A stretch of DNA of 64,000 nucleotides from Fibrobacter sp. UWB16. Lineage in GTDB: Bacteria; Fibrobacterota; Fibrobacteria; Fibrobacterales; Fibrobacteraceae. The notes under the pieces were generated by a model that worked only from the letters and a program-made list of their open reading frames with translations, was not told the origin of the DNA and made no database searches. The translations under genes and the position numbers were made by a program. Below are positions 23,416-32,302 of the stretch, piece after piece (position 1 is the stretch's first letter; the number at the start of each line of letters is the position of its first letter). The stretch spans positions 372,001-436,000 of the forward strand of contig NZ_OCMS01000001.1 in the NCBI RefSeq assembly GCF_900215325.1. The letters run 5' to 3'.

Positions 23416-23844
23416 TTACCAATTAGAGACAACCTCACCATGTTCATCTTTGGCAACGCCACACAATATGAGAATAACTTCAATAAAAATCCATATAGCT
23501 AAAGGAATGTACAAAAGAAAACCTATTCCTAATGTCAGGATTCCTACAATTGGGATAACTACCTGAGCAGCAACTTGAGCCACCCCCCTTTCTGTATGAC
23601 CTAAATAAAAATTATGAACGCCCAAATAGCCAAAAAATATAGCAAACAAGAATGCTACAGCCCGGCTTTTCGGAGAGACATGTTCAATATCCATGAAATT
23701 ATTTTCACTAGGGAAATACGATTTCGAAGATGATTCTGAATCAGGTGTGTTACCAGCAAAAGTAAACAACAATTTAATACCACAACCCCTACAATACTTT
23801 CCTTCATCAGGATTCCAACATCCACATTTAGGACAATACATCAA
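23416..23844 (-). CDS. TM2-domain protein with N-terminal zinc ribbon
   Basis: A 142-aa protein. It begins with a zinc ribbon: CPKCGCWNPDEGKYCRGCG (two CxxC pairs). A Ser-rich linker follows, then a TM2 domain: KSRAVAFLFAIFFGYLGVHNFYLGHTERGVAQ, with the family's G-x-G-x-HxFYLG signature, and two membrane helices around a short turn. Such proteins are widespread, with no settled function; the zinc ribbon is probably cytoplasmic. MM start at 23844 or one codon later. It is AT-rich like the next gene and precedes the uncharacterised 350-aa gene on the same strand. Confidence 0.85.
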   Translation of the reverse strand: MMYCPKCGCWNPDEGKYCRGCGIKLLFTFAGNTPDSESSSKSYFPSENNFMDIEHVSPKSRAVAFLFAIFFGYLGVHNFYLGHTERGVAQVAAQVVIPIVGILTLGIGFLLYIPLAIWIFIEVILILCGVAKDEHGEVVSNW

Positions 23845-23873
23845 ACAGCTCCTTTTTCAACTAATCTTTTTTT

Positions 23874-24446
23874 CTAAAAAACCGAGTCCTGTTCATCTTC
23901 AATCTTATTCGCATTTTCAAAATAATAATAGAGAATCAACCATGGATCCTCTTGAGCTTCATCAGCTCTACACTCAAGTGTAATCAACGCAACATTCTCT
24001 TTTATTGAATCACTTGGTTTCCAAATAGCTCCTAAAGTTCTCGCCCCATTTTTTAAGGTATAAAGCCAATAATTTTCTTCTATAAAAGCAGATTGAGGAT
24101 CAACCTCATCTCGAACTAAGGGAACTCCATACTTTTTTGAGATTCTGTCTTTAACTTCATTAAACAAGCTACGTAACTCCACTCCATACCTGTTCGTTTT
24201 AACACCAGATGAAATAGCCCTTATTTCATATAATCCTTTCAGTCCATCAACAAGAACCACATAAAGTTCAAACCTTGGATGTACCTTCTTAGGTTTTATT
24301 AAATATTGGTCATTCTTTATATGTACCGGTTTCTCGACACATTCTTTTTCAATTTCCTTCAGTGACATTCCCATTTTCAAACCAAATGGAGATGCCCAAG
24401 CAATGAGCGGAAGTAAAACAAAAATTAGAAGAACTATTTTTTTCAT
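23874..24446 (-). CDS. Exported protein of unknown function
   Basis: A 190-aa protein with a clear signal peptide (MKKIVLLIFVLLPLIAWA, cut before SPFG). The mature part starts FGLKMGMSLKEIEK, a layout seen in small periplasmic proteins where a helix follows G-x-x-M/L-G-M-S. Later parts include NRYGVELRSLFNEVKDRISKKYGVP, typical of proteins that compare a polymer state or load, but I cannot name a family. The start at 24446 is four codons inside the open frame and gives a proper signal peptide. It is 29 bp upstream of the TM2 gene and probably co-transcribed. Confidence 0.7.
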   Translation of the reverse strand: MKKIVLLIFVLLPLIAWASPFGLKMGMSLKEIEKECVEKPVHIKNDQYLIKPKKVHPRFELYVVLVDGLKGLYEIRAISSGVKTNRYGVELRSLFNEVKDRISKKYGVPLVRDEVDPQSAFIEENYWLYTLKNGARTLGAIWKPSDSIKENVALITLECRADEAQEDPWLILYYYFENANKIEDEQDSVF

Positions 24447-24507
24447 ATCAATTACCAATAATTAAATATAACTTTTTAAGCCATAGATATATAAACGTTG
24501 TATAAAA

Positions 24508-24534
24508 GGAGATGCCCGCTTTCGCGGGCATGAC
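24508..24534. repeat. GGAGAT-type hairpin repeat
   Basis: GGAGAT, stem GCCCGC/GCGGGC around TTT, then ATGAC. It lies between the exported-protein gene and hisB. Confidence 0.75.
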
Positions 24535-24593
24535 AAGTTCGGCGATTCTCGCGCTTCTCGATCGCGACACGTCTCGTTTCACGCAAGAACAAT

Positions 24594-24631
24594 TACTGGA
24601 TCCTTCGCCTAGTAGGCTCAGGAAGACGAGA
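24594..24631. repeat. GGATCC-type hairpin repeat
   Basis: ACTGGATCCTTC, inner stem GCC/GGC, then CTCAGGAAGACG (diverged end). Confidence 0.65.
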
Positions 24632-24636
24632 TTACC

Positions 24637-25221
24637 TTACAGCACGCCTTTGCTGCTGGGGACGCCCTTCACGTTGCGGGAGGGTGCGACAGCCATGGCG
24701 ACGGCGCGGGCGAAAGCCTTGAAGATGGATTCTAGGCAGTGATGGTTGTCATTGCCGTAGAAGAGTTCCACGTGCAAGTTCATGCGTGCGTTTTCGCAGA
24801 GGCTCTTGAAGAAGTGTTCGAACATGCTAGCTTCGATTCCGCCTGCGGTTGCAGCAGGGAGCTTCACATTCCAGACAAAGCCGATGCGATTGCTAAAGTC
24901 GATGCACACGCGGCTCAAGGCTTCGTCCATCGGGACAAAGTAAAAGCCATAACGTTCGATGCCCTTCTTGTCGCCGAGGCATTCAACGAGAGCCTGGCCA
25001 AGCACGATGGCGATGTCTTCCATGCTATGGTGCATATCGACTTCGGTATCGCCCTTGCAGGTCAAATCGAGATGGAATCCGCCATGCACTTGGAACAAAT
25101 TCAGCATGTGATCCAAGAAGCCCGAGCCCGAGCTAATCTGACCTCTGGAGCAATCGTCCAGATTCAAGAAAAGTTGAATGTCGGTTTCACTCGTCTTACG
25201 AGAAATCTTAGAAGAACGCAT
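24637..25221 (-). CDS. hisB: Imidazoleglycerol-phosphate dehydratase
   Basis: Catalyses dehydration of imidazole-glycerol phosphate to imidazole-acetol phosphate in histidine synthesis. The 194-aa monofunctional enzyme shows the Mn-binding histidine motifs: GFLDHMLNLFQVHG, DTEVDMHHSMEDIAIVLGQAL, and MFEHFFKSLCENARMNLHV then GNDNHHCLESIFKAFARA. No phosphatase domain is fused, unlike E. coli HisB. It is 11 bp after rodZ and continues the maf-rodZ transcription unit, away from other his genes. Confidence 0.96.
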   Translation of the reverse strand: MRSSKISRKTSETDIQLFLNLDDCSRGQISSGSGFLDHMLNLFQVHGGFHLDLTCKGDTEVDMHHSMEDIAIVLGQALVECLGDKKGIERYGFYFVPMDEALSRVCIDFSNRIGFVWNVKLPAATAGGIEASMFEHFFKSLCENARMNLHVELFYGNDNHHCLESIFKAFARAVAMAVAPSRNVKGVPSSKGVL

Positions 25222-25232
25222 CTTAGCACCTC

Positions 25233-26165
25233 TTATTTAAGGACACGACCGTCATAAACGCTAAAGCGAGCCACGCGGCCAAACTTCGGCACAGGCACCG
25301 GAGTTTCCACGCCGTTCAAGTACATCTTGCCAATGGCACGCGGTTCACCAATCACAATGTAGAGCGTACCGCTTGCGGTATAGACAAGCTTGTTGTCAAC
25401 CGTTGCGATGTTCGCTTCTTTCACAAAATCATCATCGTCTTCATCACGCTTGATGCCGACCCAAGAACGCATTTCGCCAGAACCAACGAGTTCAATGCGA
25501 GTGCGGCCGTTATCCGAAACCGGGCCCGTCACCGTCGTATCTTTCTTGGAGGTCGATGAGATAAAGATCGTTGCAGATGCCGGGAGGTTTTCGGCCTTTT
25601 TCACAGCCTTGTCGACTTCGGCCTGAGTCACCTTTTCGTTCTTGACGGAATCAACAGGAACTGCTTCAGCTCCTTCAGGCATATCCTGATTGACTTCTGC
25701 GGATTCTTCAGCAGCAACCGCCGCAGGAGGATTGGCGCTAGCGTCAGAAGCAGCCTTTTCACGGTTCACAAAATGGAGTCCGACAATGAGAAGAGCCAAA
25801 ATAACCACGATAGCTATAGGCACGGCCTTGCTGCGCGGCTTCTTTTCGTCTTCAGTCATCGGAGCGATATTCTTGATGGGTTCAGCTTCACGGATTTCGT
25901 AGCTAGAGCCCACTTCTTCGGTGTACATTTTAAGGACGGCCTTTGCATCCAAGCCGAGCTTCGAACTCACAGAATTCAAATAGCTACGGACATAAGCTTC
26001 TACCGGCAAAGACTTCCAATCGCTCGATTCAATAAAATGGAGCATCTTTACCGAGATTTTCGTGCGCTCGGAAAGATCATCAATAGTAAGTCCTTGAGAT
26101 TCACGAACGCGGGCCAAAAAGTCACCAAGGCGTTCGTTTGGATTTTTCTCTTCCAACTGAATCAT
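25233..26165 (-). CDS. rodZ: RodZ-like cytoskeleton-membrane linker
   Basis: A 310-aa protein with the RodZ arrangement. A cytoplasmic helix-turn-helix of Cro/XRE type occupies about residues 10-75 (LGDFLARVRESQGLTIDDLSERTKISVKMLHFIESSDWKSLPVEAYVRSYLNSVSSKLGLD). A basic linker, one membrane helix (AVPIAIVVILALLIVGLHFV) and a periplasmic beta-rich domain with DUF4115-like GSGEMRSWVGIKRDEDDDD follow. RodZ binds MreB and supports cell-shape control. It starts 3 bases after the maf stop codon and is followed 11 bp later by hisB, so the three are likely one operon. Confidence 0.88.
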   Translation of the reverse strand: MIQLEEKNPNERLGDFLARVRESQGLTIDDLSERTKISVKMLHFIESSDWKSLPVEAYVRSYLNSVSSKLGLDAKAVLKMYTEEVGSSYEIREAEPIKNIAPMTEDEKKPRSKAVPIAIVVILALLIVGLHFVNREKAASDASANPPAAVAAEESAEVNQDMPEGAEAVPVDSVKNEKVTQAEVDKAVKKAENLPASATIFISSTSKKDTTVTGPVSDNGRTRIELVGSGEMRSWVGIKRDEDDDDFVKEANIATVDNKLVYTASGTLYIVIGEPRAIGKMYLNGVETPVPVPKFGRVARFSVYDGRVLK

Positions 26166-26168
26166 TTG

Positions 26169-26741
26169 CTATACCCTAACTTGTAAACCATCCAACATTT
26201 CCAATGTACGTGCAACTGGCAACCCAACCACGTTGTAGTAGCAACCATTGATAGACTTGATCAAGCGCGCGCCATTCGTCTGAATGCCGTAGGCGCCAGC
26301 CTTATCCATCGGGTCCTTAGAATTTACATAATCTTTGAGTTCTTGTAAGGTGCAGTTTCTAAAAAACACCTCTGTTTTCTCCTCAGACGCGCTGAGGATT
26401 TCTCCGTTACGGGCAATCGCAACTCCGGTGATGACAAAATGGCTACGATTGTTTAGTTTGCTTAACATTTCAAGTGCGTTTGCTTCGGATTTGGGCTTGC
26501 CCAGCGGAACGTTATCCAAAAACACGAGCGTATCAAAGCCGAGCACGTAAGCATCGCGTTCCTGACGAGAAACGGACAGCGCCTTGATGCAGGCGTTTTC
26601 ACGCGGAAAATCAAGCGGGTTTGTGCTTGTGGGCTTTTCATCTTCGCCCGAGACAACAACACGGAACTTTACACCCAACTGTTTTAAAATTTCGGAACGG
26701 CGCGGAGAACCGCTAGCCAGAACAATTTCAGATTCAATCAT
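26169..26741 (-). CDS. maf: Maf/YhdE-type nucleoside triphosphate pyrophosphatase
   Basis: Hydrolyses non-canonical or excess NTPs/dNTPs (family members act on dTTP/UTP or m7GTP) and can affect septation. The 190-aa protein begins with the family start IVLASGSPRRSEILKQLG and has GFDTLVFLDNVPLGKP, NNRSHFVITGVAIA, and DKAGAYGIQTNGARLIKSINGCYYNVVGLP, with the conserved Glu replaced by Gln in GIQ-x-N. It sits between lptD (73 bp) and rodZ (3 bp) on the same strand. Confidence 0.93.
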   Translation of the reverse strand: MIESEIVLASGSPRRSEILKQLGVKFRVVVSGEDEKPTSTNPLDFPRENACIKALSVSRQERDAYVLGFDTLVFLDNVPLGKPKSEANALEMLSKLNNRSHFVITGVAIARNGEILSASEEKTEVFFRNCTLQELKDYVNSKDPMDKAGAYGIQTNGARLIKSINGCYYNVVGLPVARTLEMLDGLQVRV

Positions 26742-26814
26742 AATATCTTTTTAGTTACCAGTTAACTCTTTCGTCTCTCGTCTACAGGCTCGAAGAGGCG
26801 TTCTCTCATCTAAC

Positions 26815-29292
26815 TTATTCATAGCTCTTTGTATCGGTGCTGCCGGCGTTAAGCTTGATATCCGGCAAGTCGCGCACGTAAATCGAGAAGCTCCAGCCTG
26901 CAGCAGGGCCTGTCGGCGTCCATGTAAAATCGAGTTGCCAGCAATGCAACACACGCTTGAACGTGAATTCATGAGAGACAAACTTACCTTCGTTATAATC
27001 GTAACGGGTGCTATAAGAGACATCCCAGTTGACGGTCGGCTGGAACGTCGCCGAGATTCCCGTCGAATGCGAGATGTTGTCCTTAAACAAATTCTTAGCC
27101 ACGCGGGTACTGCTGAACGAATAGCGATAATCCAAGCTCAAAGACCACTTGAGCATTTCATACTTTTCAAGCTGCGAAGGAAGGCCTCCATTAAACGTAC
27201 CGCTCCAATGGAAATTCTTCGAAAGCTCATAGCCCCAGTATGTAAGTTCCGGAAACCTTACCTTGTTCGGATTCGTGTCATACTTATGGTAGAAACTATG
27301 ACGCGTATTGATCGTAAACATGTAATCCGGCAAAATCTGGAAACCGAACGAAGATGATATATCCGAGAAATTCAGCGAGTCCGCCGCAAAGTTGTACGAA
27401 AAACTATGCCTTGTCGTCAGCAAGCGACGCGTGCCATACTGGTCTTCGACCGCTTTTGCCTTTTTCGTAGAATCGCCTGTCGTATCCACATGGCCTACCA
27501 CCTTGAGGTACTTGATATCAAAGTCGTTGCTCAGGCTAAAGCCAATCGTCTGTTGCTTTTCTTGATACGGATACTGACCCAAATACGGGTGCGGAGCAAA
27601 CTTCTTGACCGTATCAATTTCAGGAGCGTACGTGTAAGAAATACTCGGTGAAAGCACATGACGGACACCGGTAAAGCGACCGATTTCAGGAACCCAGATA
27701 CCATAAAGTTTCGTATCGGCGGTCAAGCTGTAATTGTGGTTGTATGCAACATTACCGAACGTACCTTCATCCGGATTGAAACTCATATAACGTTTTCTCT
27801 TGTACAGAGAATCGTTCGGATTACGCCAAGATGTGCCCGTCCAATAGCCCGTAAACGAAGCACGAGGCGTAATGTTGATGACGTCAAAAAGGCGCCCAGA
27901 GTAATCCAAAGTGTACGTACCCGTATAGCCCAGGTAATGCGCGGTCGTATCCTTGTTCTGCGTCGTATCACGTTCACGGTGCGACTTGTAGTTGAAACGG
28001 TTCGTAAAGCTATAGTTGAACTTTTCAAGGAACGACTGGAATGAGCCGTCTTCGGCCGCAATCTCATCTTCGTCCAGTTCAAAGTTGAAAAGGTTGCCGC
28101 TCATGCGGTACTGGATATCAGGCAAATCCCTTTCGAGCATGCCCGTCGTGAGGTTATGGTTCTGCGAAATCTTAACCGTCAAGCTCTTATTGTTACCGAA
28201 TTTACCAGAGTACGCCAACGAAGCATTCGCCTGCTGGTTCAAGATTGTGCTTGCCTCTAGCGAGTTGTTCTTACGAACGCCCCGATCACTCACAAAAGAG
28301 CCCTGGCCACTCAATGTATGCTTGGCATCGGGAGTCAAGTTCTGGTTATGCGAGAACTCGATATCATAGCCACTACGTCCAAAGTCAAATTCTTCGAGGT
28401 AACTCGTGTACTTGAGGCGGCCATCCAACAGATAGCGTTTTTTATAGCGGATTTCGCCCGAGAGCGTAGAACGTTCGAACCTAGCCTCGTCACCTTCAAT
28501 AATGTCTGCGGCAAGAGTTGCATCCCAGTAATCATTTGCGGCATAATAGAAACCGATATTACGCAAGTAGTAACCTTGTTTCTGGTCACCACCGAACTTG
28601 GGAGTCAAAAGCCCCGACTTGCGTCCGCTCTTGAGAGGCGCCACAATCATCGGCAGAACCGCCACCGGCACATCGGCAATGTTCAAGACCACAGGCCTTG
28701 CCGTAATCGTTTCCTTGGGCTTCACCACCATGCGGCGGCCATAGAAGTAAAAGTGCTGGTGCGTCGTATCGTTACACGTACTGAAGTCACCGCGAGCAAT
28801 CTGGATTCGCGTATCCGGCAAACGTCGGACTTCCATACCATTCAGTTGCTGGTTATCCTGGAACGTCGTCGCGAAATAGACCTCGCCTATTTTTGATTTG
28901 AGATTGTACTTGAGCCTCATCCCCGAAAGCGACGGGTTCTTGGCTTCACGGAGAATTGGATTGCCAGAAGCCGCAAGGATCTGATTTTTCTGGTCCATCC
29001 AAATTGTGTCAGATTCGAGCGTTGCCGTACGGTACTTGAGCTGCGCCGACTTGTTCAAGTTGAACGTCGAAGTTTCTACATCATACACAAGATCGACGGC
29101 GTGATATTCAATCGTATCTACACCAGTCGTATCGTTCATCCAATCGACCTCAGTCGTATCTTCTACAGGCTGTTCGCGCTTTTCAAGTTCAAAGCGAGTC
29201 ATCTCCTCGCCATAAGAGCAAGGAGCGAAGACCGCAGCGATTACAATTGCGAAAACGGCCCACAGAAAACAATGGGTTTTGGATAAAATCAC
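26815..29292 (-). CDS. lptD: LPS-assembly outer membrane protein LptD-like
   Basis: The LptD family inserts lipopolysaccharide into the outer leaflet. The 825-aa protein has a signal peptide (cut near YG-EE), an OstA/LptA-like jellyroll at about 45-200 (YHAVDLVYDVETSTFNLNK, LESDTIWMDQKNQILAASGNP, MRLKYNLKSKIGEVYFA), the junction VAVLPMIVAPLKSGRKSGLLTPKFG, and a long C-terminal series of amphipathic strands forming a large barrel (SISYTYAPEID, VSYSTRYDYNEG). The start is a GTG at 29292, very close after a terminator, so its promoter must overlap that region. LptE is not visible here. First of an lptD-maf-rodZ-hisB run. Confidence 0.9.
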   Translation of the reverse strand: MILSKTHCFLWAVFAIVIAAVFAPCSYGEEMTRFELEKREQPVEDTTEVDWMNDTTGVDTIEYHAVDLVYDVETSTFNLNKSAQLKYRTATLESDTIWMDQKNQILAASGNPILREAKNPSLSGMRLKYNLKSKIGEVYFATTFQDNQQLNGMEVRRLPDTRIQIARGDFSTCNDTTHQHFYFYGRRMVVKPKETITARPVVLNIADVPVAVLPMIVAPLKSGRKSGLLTPKFGGDQKQGYYLRNIGFYYAANDYWDATLAADIIEGDEARFERSTLSGEIRYKKRYLLDGRLKYTSYLEEFDFGRSGYDIEFSHNQNLTPDAKHTLSGQGSFVSDRGVRKNNSLEASTILNQQANASLAYSGKFGNNKSLTVKISQNHNLTTGMLERDLPDIQYRMSGNLFNFELDEDEIAAEDGSFQSFLEKFNYSFTNRFNYKSHRERDTTQNKDTTAHYLGYTGTYTLDYSGRLFDVINITPRASFTGYWTGTSWRNPNDSLYKRKRYMSFNPDEGTFGNVAYNHNYSLTADTKLYGIWVPEIGRFTGVRHVLSPSISYTYAPEIDTVKKFAPHPYLGQYPYQEKQQTIGFSLSNDFDIKYLKVVGHVDTTGDSTKKAKAVEDQYGTRRLLTTRHSFSYNFAADSLNFSDISSSFGFQILPDYMFTINTRHSFYHKYDTNPNKVRFPELTYWGYELSKNFHWSGTFNGGLPSQLEKYEMLKWSLSLDYRYSFSSTRVAKNLFKDNISHSTGISATFQPTVNWDVSYSTRYDYNEGKFVSHEFTFKRVLHCWQLDFTWTPTGPAAGWSFSIYVRDLPDIKLNAGSTDTKSYE

Positions 29293-29307
29293 GGTGCAAC
29301 AAGATAG

Positions 29308-29341
29308 AAAAAAAAGAACGCTCCGTGAAAGAAGCGTTCTT
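29308..29341 (-). terminator. Intrinsic terminator of the PDZ gene
   Basis: AAGAACGCT (29314-29322) pairs with AGCGTTCTT (29333-29341), and the A-run 29308-29315 is the minus-strand T-tract. It separates the PDZ gene from lptD. Confidence 0.9.
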
Positions 29342-29392
29342 CAAGCTTACAAAAATCTACCCAGCAAGCTAGGCAATTGCGCATGGCGCAAG

Positions 29393-30202
29393 TTACTTCA
29401 GCACAGCGTTTGCACCGCTTACGCTACCATTGTGATCAATGGAAATAACATAGCGGCCATTCGGAACCTGAGAGCCGTCCCAGTTGAGCGAATTCACGCC
29501 AGCGACAGCATTATCAAGGCTGAGCTTTGTCACCAGTTCGCCATCGGCATTCAAGATCGTTACAGTGGCGCGACCCGGAGACTTGAGCGTAAATGCAATA
29601 GCCTTGCGGTTGAAGAGACGGAGGCTTGCATCACCCGTATGAACCGGAGTAGCCTTGGAAAACTTCGGAGCAGACTTTGCCTTTTCCACATAAATTCCGT
29701 TGACATCAGCAGAAGCAACAGAAACATCGTTCTTGATGAGGTTACCGCGGCTAAGCACAGCAACGAGCTGCTTGTCATTTTCAGTAGCGCTTGCAAACGT
29801 TTCGAGTTCCTGAACGTTCACGCGGTCCTTGTCGCCATACCAGCTCTTGACAGCCTTGTTGTCCAAGTCCTTCACCGTTATCTGAGCGCGACGAATCACG
29901 GTAGAATAGGTTTCGCCATTGCTCGTATAGGTGATTTCGAGCGGCTTATTGACCTGACCGCGAAGCTTAGACTTTGAAAATTCAATATCCTGTCCCTTGA
30001 GGCTTACACCATCAACAGACGTGATGACATCGCCAGCACGGAGATTGGTTTCTGCAGCCGGAGTTCCCGGAATGACTTCTGCCACATGGACACCTTCGCG
30101 CACTTGATAAATCGTAATGCCGACGCCACCAAAGGATTCGTCAGCCATAAGCGGAGCCGTCATCATAGCGGCAATCAAAGAAGCCTTAACGAAAGAATTC
30201 AT
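29393..30202 (-). CDS. Exported PDZ-domain protein with a sorting-type C-terminal tail
   Basis: A 269-aa protein with a signal peptide (ends LMA-DES). The PDZ domain spans about residues 28-100: GVGITIYQVREGVHVAEVIPGTPAAETNLRAGDVITSVDGVSLKG. The last 70 residues (ASLRLFNRKAIAFTLKSPGRATVTILNADGELVTKLSLD, then NSLNWDGSQVPNGRYVISID) match the FlgD/T9SS-like tail used in Fibrobacter secreted proteins. No protease domain is fused, so this is a PDZ adaptor, not a DegP-type enzyme. AAGGAG precedes the ATG by 6 bases. Terminator at 29308. Confidence 0.82.
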   Translation of the reverse strand: MNSFVKASLIAAMMTAPLMADESFGGVGITIYQVREGVHVAEVIPGTPAAETNLRAGDVITSVDGVSLKGQDIEFSKSKLRGQVNKPLEITYTSNGETYSTVIRRAQITVKDLDNKAVKSWYGDKDRVNVQELETFASATENDKQLVAVLSRGNLIKNDVSVASADVNGIYVEKAKSAPKFSKATPVHTGDASLRLFNRKAIAFTLKSPGRATVTILNADGELVTKLSLDNAVAGVNSLNWDGSQVPNGRYVISIDHNGSVSGANAVLK

Positions 30203-30297
30203 AAAAATCTCCTTAATTTTTACTTTCTTAATATAATATAAATTACCGCCTTTTCAAAGAAAAGCCCCTAAAAATTGCGTCTAAACGGGCTGTAAAA

Positions 30298-30328
30298 AGG
30301 CAATGCCGGCTCTAAGGCCGGCATATCA
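30298..30328. repeat. GGAGAT-type hairpin repeat
   Basis: GCAAT, stem GCCGGC/GCCGGC, then ATATC. Slightly diverged ends. Confidence 0.55.
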
Positions 30329-30354
30329 TTTCAACAAATATTGCAAAAACCCGA

Positions 30355-31467
30355 TTATTCGGTCATTTCGCGGGATTCTTCGTAAGACGGGCGGTCGTCT
30401 TCGTAATCCTTGAGGCTCTTGTCGCCCGGCACAACGATAAGGCCAAGCGTTACCGGTTCACCCTTCAAATTGATGTAAGCTTCGAGATAAAGCGTGGTCG
30501 AGAGGCGGATCAGGCGCAAATCCATCATAGTTCCACCCTTGTGGATGCTCATCGGATTGCGGTTGAAGAAGAGGAACTTCTTGTTGATGTATTCAAAGCG
30601 GTCTTTTTCATAGTTGATGGACCATTCCGTATCGCCGTCGTTTTCCTGGCGGTAAGTGCAGCGGTCATTGTCGATATCGCATTCAAAGCTCGCGCTTTCC
30701 TGATAGCGCTTGTTCCATTCGCGGCTAAAGGCGCAAGACTGCACGCGGGAACCACCATTGCGCTGTTTGTTCAGCTGGTCATTGATGACCACGTAGTCCA
30801 TCTTCATGTTCTTGACTTGATTGTAGACATTCATGAGGATGATGTAAGCTTCAATATCCTTCGGGCACTTGCCGGTGAGATTCACATCTTCGTGCGCCTT
30901 GAGGAGCGTCTGCTGCAGGTCAATATCGATAGCATCCGGAATTTCGCTCTTCTTGATTTTTTCAAGCGTTTCCTTGGGCGGCACATGGATAATCTTGTCA
31001 CCCTTCTTGATGGCGTAACCGAGCTGGTCGCGCACATAGTCCAAGCACTGCTGCACGTGAATATGGACCGTATTGGAACCTGCAGAAACGAAGTCCGCAC
31101 CGATGCGCACGTTCCATTCGTCAGCAGTATTCCTAGCATTCTTTTCGAGTTCGCAGAACGGTTCTTCGCGAGTACCATCCACAAAAATCATGTTGACATG
31201 GAGTTTCGTCACAAGAGATTCTTCTTTCTTGATGGCACTACCCATGCTCCAGAAATTCGGATTCAGGCGAAGCACTTCGGCAAAAGCCTTGTCGCCATCA
31301 AAAGCCGGCAACAAAGAATCGTTACGGGCATTTTTCTCCTGCATCAGTTCAGAATAAGACGTTTTGACGTCCATGTTGTTAAATGCATTTCGGGCAACCG
31401 CAGAAAAAGCCGACGTCGCCAAGAACGAACATGCCAAAACTACAGAAACGCGCAACATTGAAAACAT
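30355..31467 (-). CDS. Exported protein of unknown function
   Basis: A 370-aa protein with signal peptide MFSMLRVSVVLACSFLATSAFSAVA. Not recognised. It has several Cys (one CDIDNDRC pair about residue 270) suggesting disulphides, a helical middle (KETLEKIKKSEIPDAIDIDLQQTLLKAHEDV) and a late beta-rich part (TMMDLRLIRLSTTLYLEAYINLKGEPVTLGLIVVPG). The ATG at 31467 has AGGAG seven bases upstream. It follows the ABC-3 permease gene by 10 bp on the same strand and may be co-transcribed. Confidence 0.68.
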   Translation of the reverse strand: MFSMLRVSVVLACSFLATSAFSAVARNAFNNMDVKTSYSELMQEKNARNDSLLPAFDGDKAFAEVLRLNPNFWSMGSAIKKEESLVTKLHVNMIFVDGTREEPFCELEKNARNTADEWNVRIGADFVSAGSNTVHIHVQQCLDYVRDQLGYAIKKGDKIIHVPPKETLEKIKKSEIPDAIDIDLQQTLLKAHEDVNLTGKCPKDIEAYIILMNVYNQVKNMKMDYVVINDQLNKQRNGGSRVQSCAFSREWNKRYQESASFECDIDNDRCTYRQENDGDTEWSINYEKDRFEYINKKFLFFNRNPMSIHKGGTMMDLRLIRLSTTLYLEAYINLKGEPVTLGLIVVPGDKSLKDYEDDRPSYEESREMTE

Positions 31468-31477
31468 TTTCCCTCTC

Positions 31478-32284
31478 CTATTTTTTCACAATCTTTTTAA
31501 CGGCAAAGTTGAGCAAGTACAAGATGACGCCGCCTGCGATAATCGTAGGGCCGACGACAAAATTCAACTGGCAAGCGACTAAAAGTCCAAGCACCACAAG
31601 CACTAGCGAAACAAAAACCGAAATGACCATCATCTGGAGCAAATTCTTGGCATAGCACTCCGCAATGTAAGCGGGAATCGTGAGGAGCGCAATCACGAGA
31701 ATCATGCCCACCGCCTGCACGGCAATCACGACCGTGAGCGCAATCAGCGCAATCAAAAGCATGTAGTAGTTCAGCACGGGTATGCCACGGACACGTGCAA
31801 ATTCCGGATCGTACGAAATCGAAAGGAAATTGCGGAAACAAACCGAAACAGCAACCAAGATGAACACAAGCAAGCCGCCCATCCACCAAAGAAGTTCCGT
31901 CGGCACAGTCAAAAGGCTACCAAACAAGAAACTCATCATCTCGCCACTGTAACCGGGCGTCAAATCGGTCAAAATCACGCCAAGCGCCATGCCTGCCGCC
32001 CAAATAATCCCGATGAACGTATCAGCATGCTTGCGGTCACGCCACGTGAGCGCACCCATAAGCATCGCACAGGCAAGAGCAAAACCAAGCGAGCCAAGCA
32101 TCGGCGAAAAGCCGATAAAGCAAGCCAGCCCGACCCCACCAAACGAGGCATGCGCCACGCCACCCGAAAGAGCCGTCAAGCGGTTCACCACGACGTACGT
32201 TCCCATAACGCCACAGGCAATGGCCACAAGCACCGCTGCGATGAGGGCGTTCTGCAAAAAATCCATGGAAAGTAAATCGAGCAT
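31478..32284 (-). CDS. ABC-3 family metal-ion permease (ZnuB/MntB type)
   Basis: Inner-membrane subunit of a zinc, manganese or iron importer. The 268-aa protein has eight to nine hydrophobic segments and the family's GVMGTYVVVNRLTALSGGVAHASFGGVGLACFIG near the start and AVGMILVIALLTIPAYIAE in the later half. Neither a matching ATPase nor a zinc-binding protein is adjacent, which is unusual because these genes normally form a three-gene operon. Upstream is the HAD nucleotidase (18 bp) and downstream the exported 370-aa protein (10 bp), so it may be expressed with the nucleotide-pool genes. Confidence 0.9.
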   Translation of the reverse strand: MLDLLSMDFLQNALIAAVLVAIACGVMGTYVVVNRLTALSGGVAHASFGGVGLACFIGFSPMLGSLGFALACAMLMGALTWRDRKHADTFIGIIWAAGMALGVILTDLTPGYSGEMMSFLFGSLLTVPTELLWWMGGLLVFILVAVSVCFRNFLSISYDPEFARVRGIPVLNYYMLLIALIALTVVIAVQAVGMILVIALLTIPAYIAECYAKNLLQMMVISVFVSLVLVVLGLLVACQLNFVVGPTIIAGGVILYLLNFAVKKIVKK

Positions 32285-32302
32285 GTTTTTAGCTTTTGGT
32301 TA

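Noticed and set aside
24637-25221. A histidine operon
   Set aside because: Only hisB is present; its neighbours rodZ, maf and lptD are envelope and housekeeping genes.
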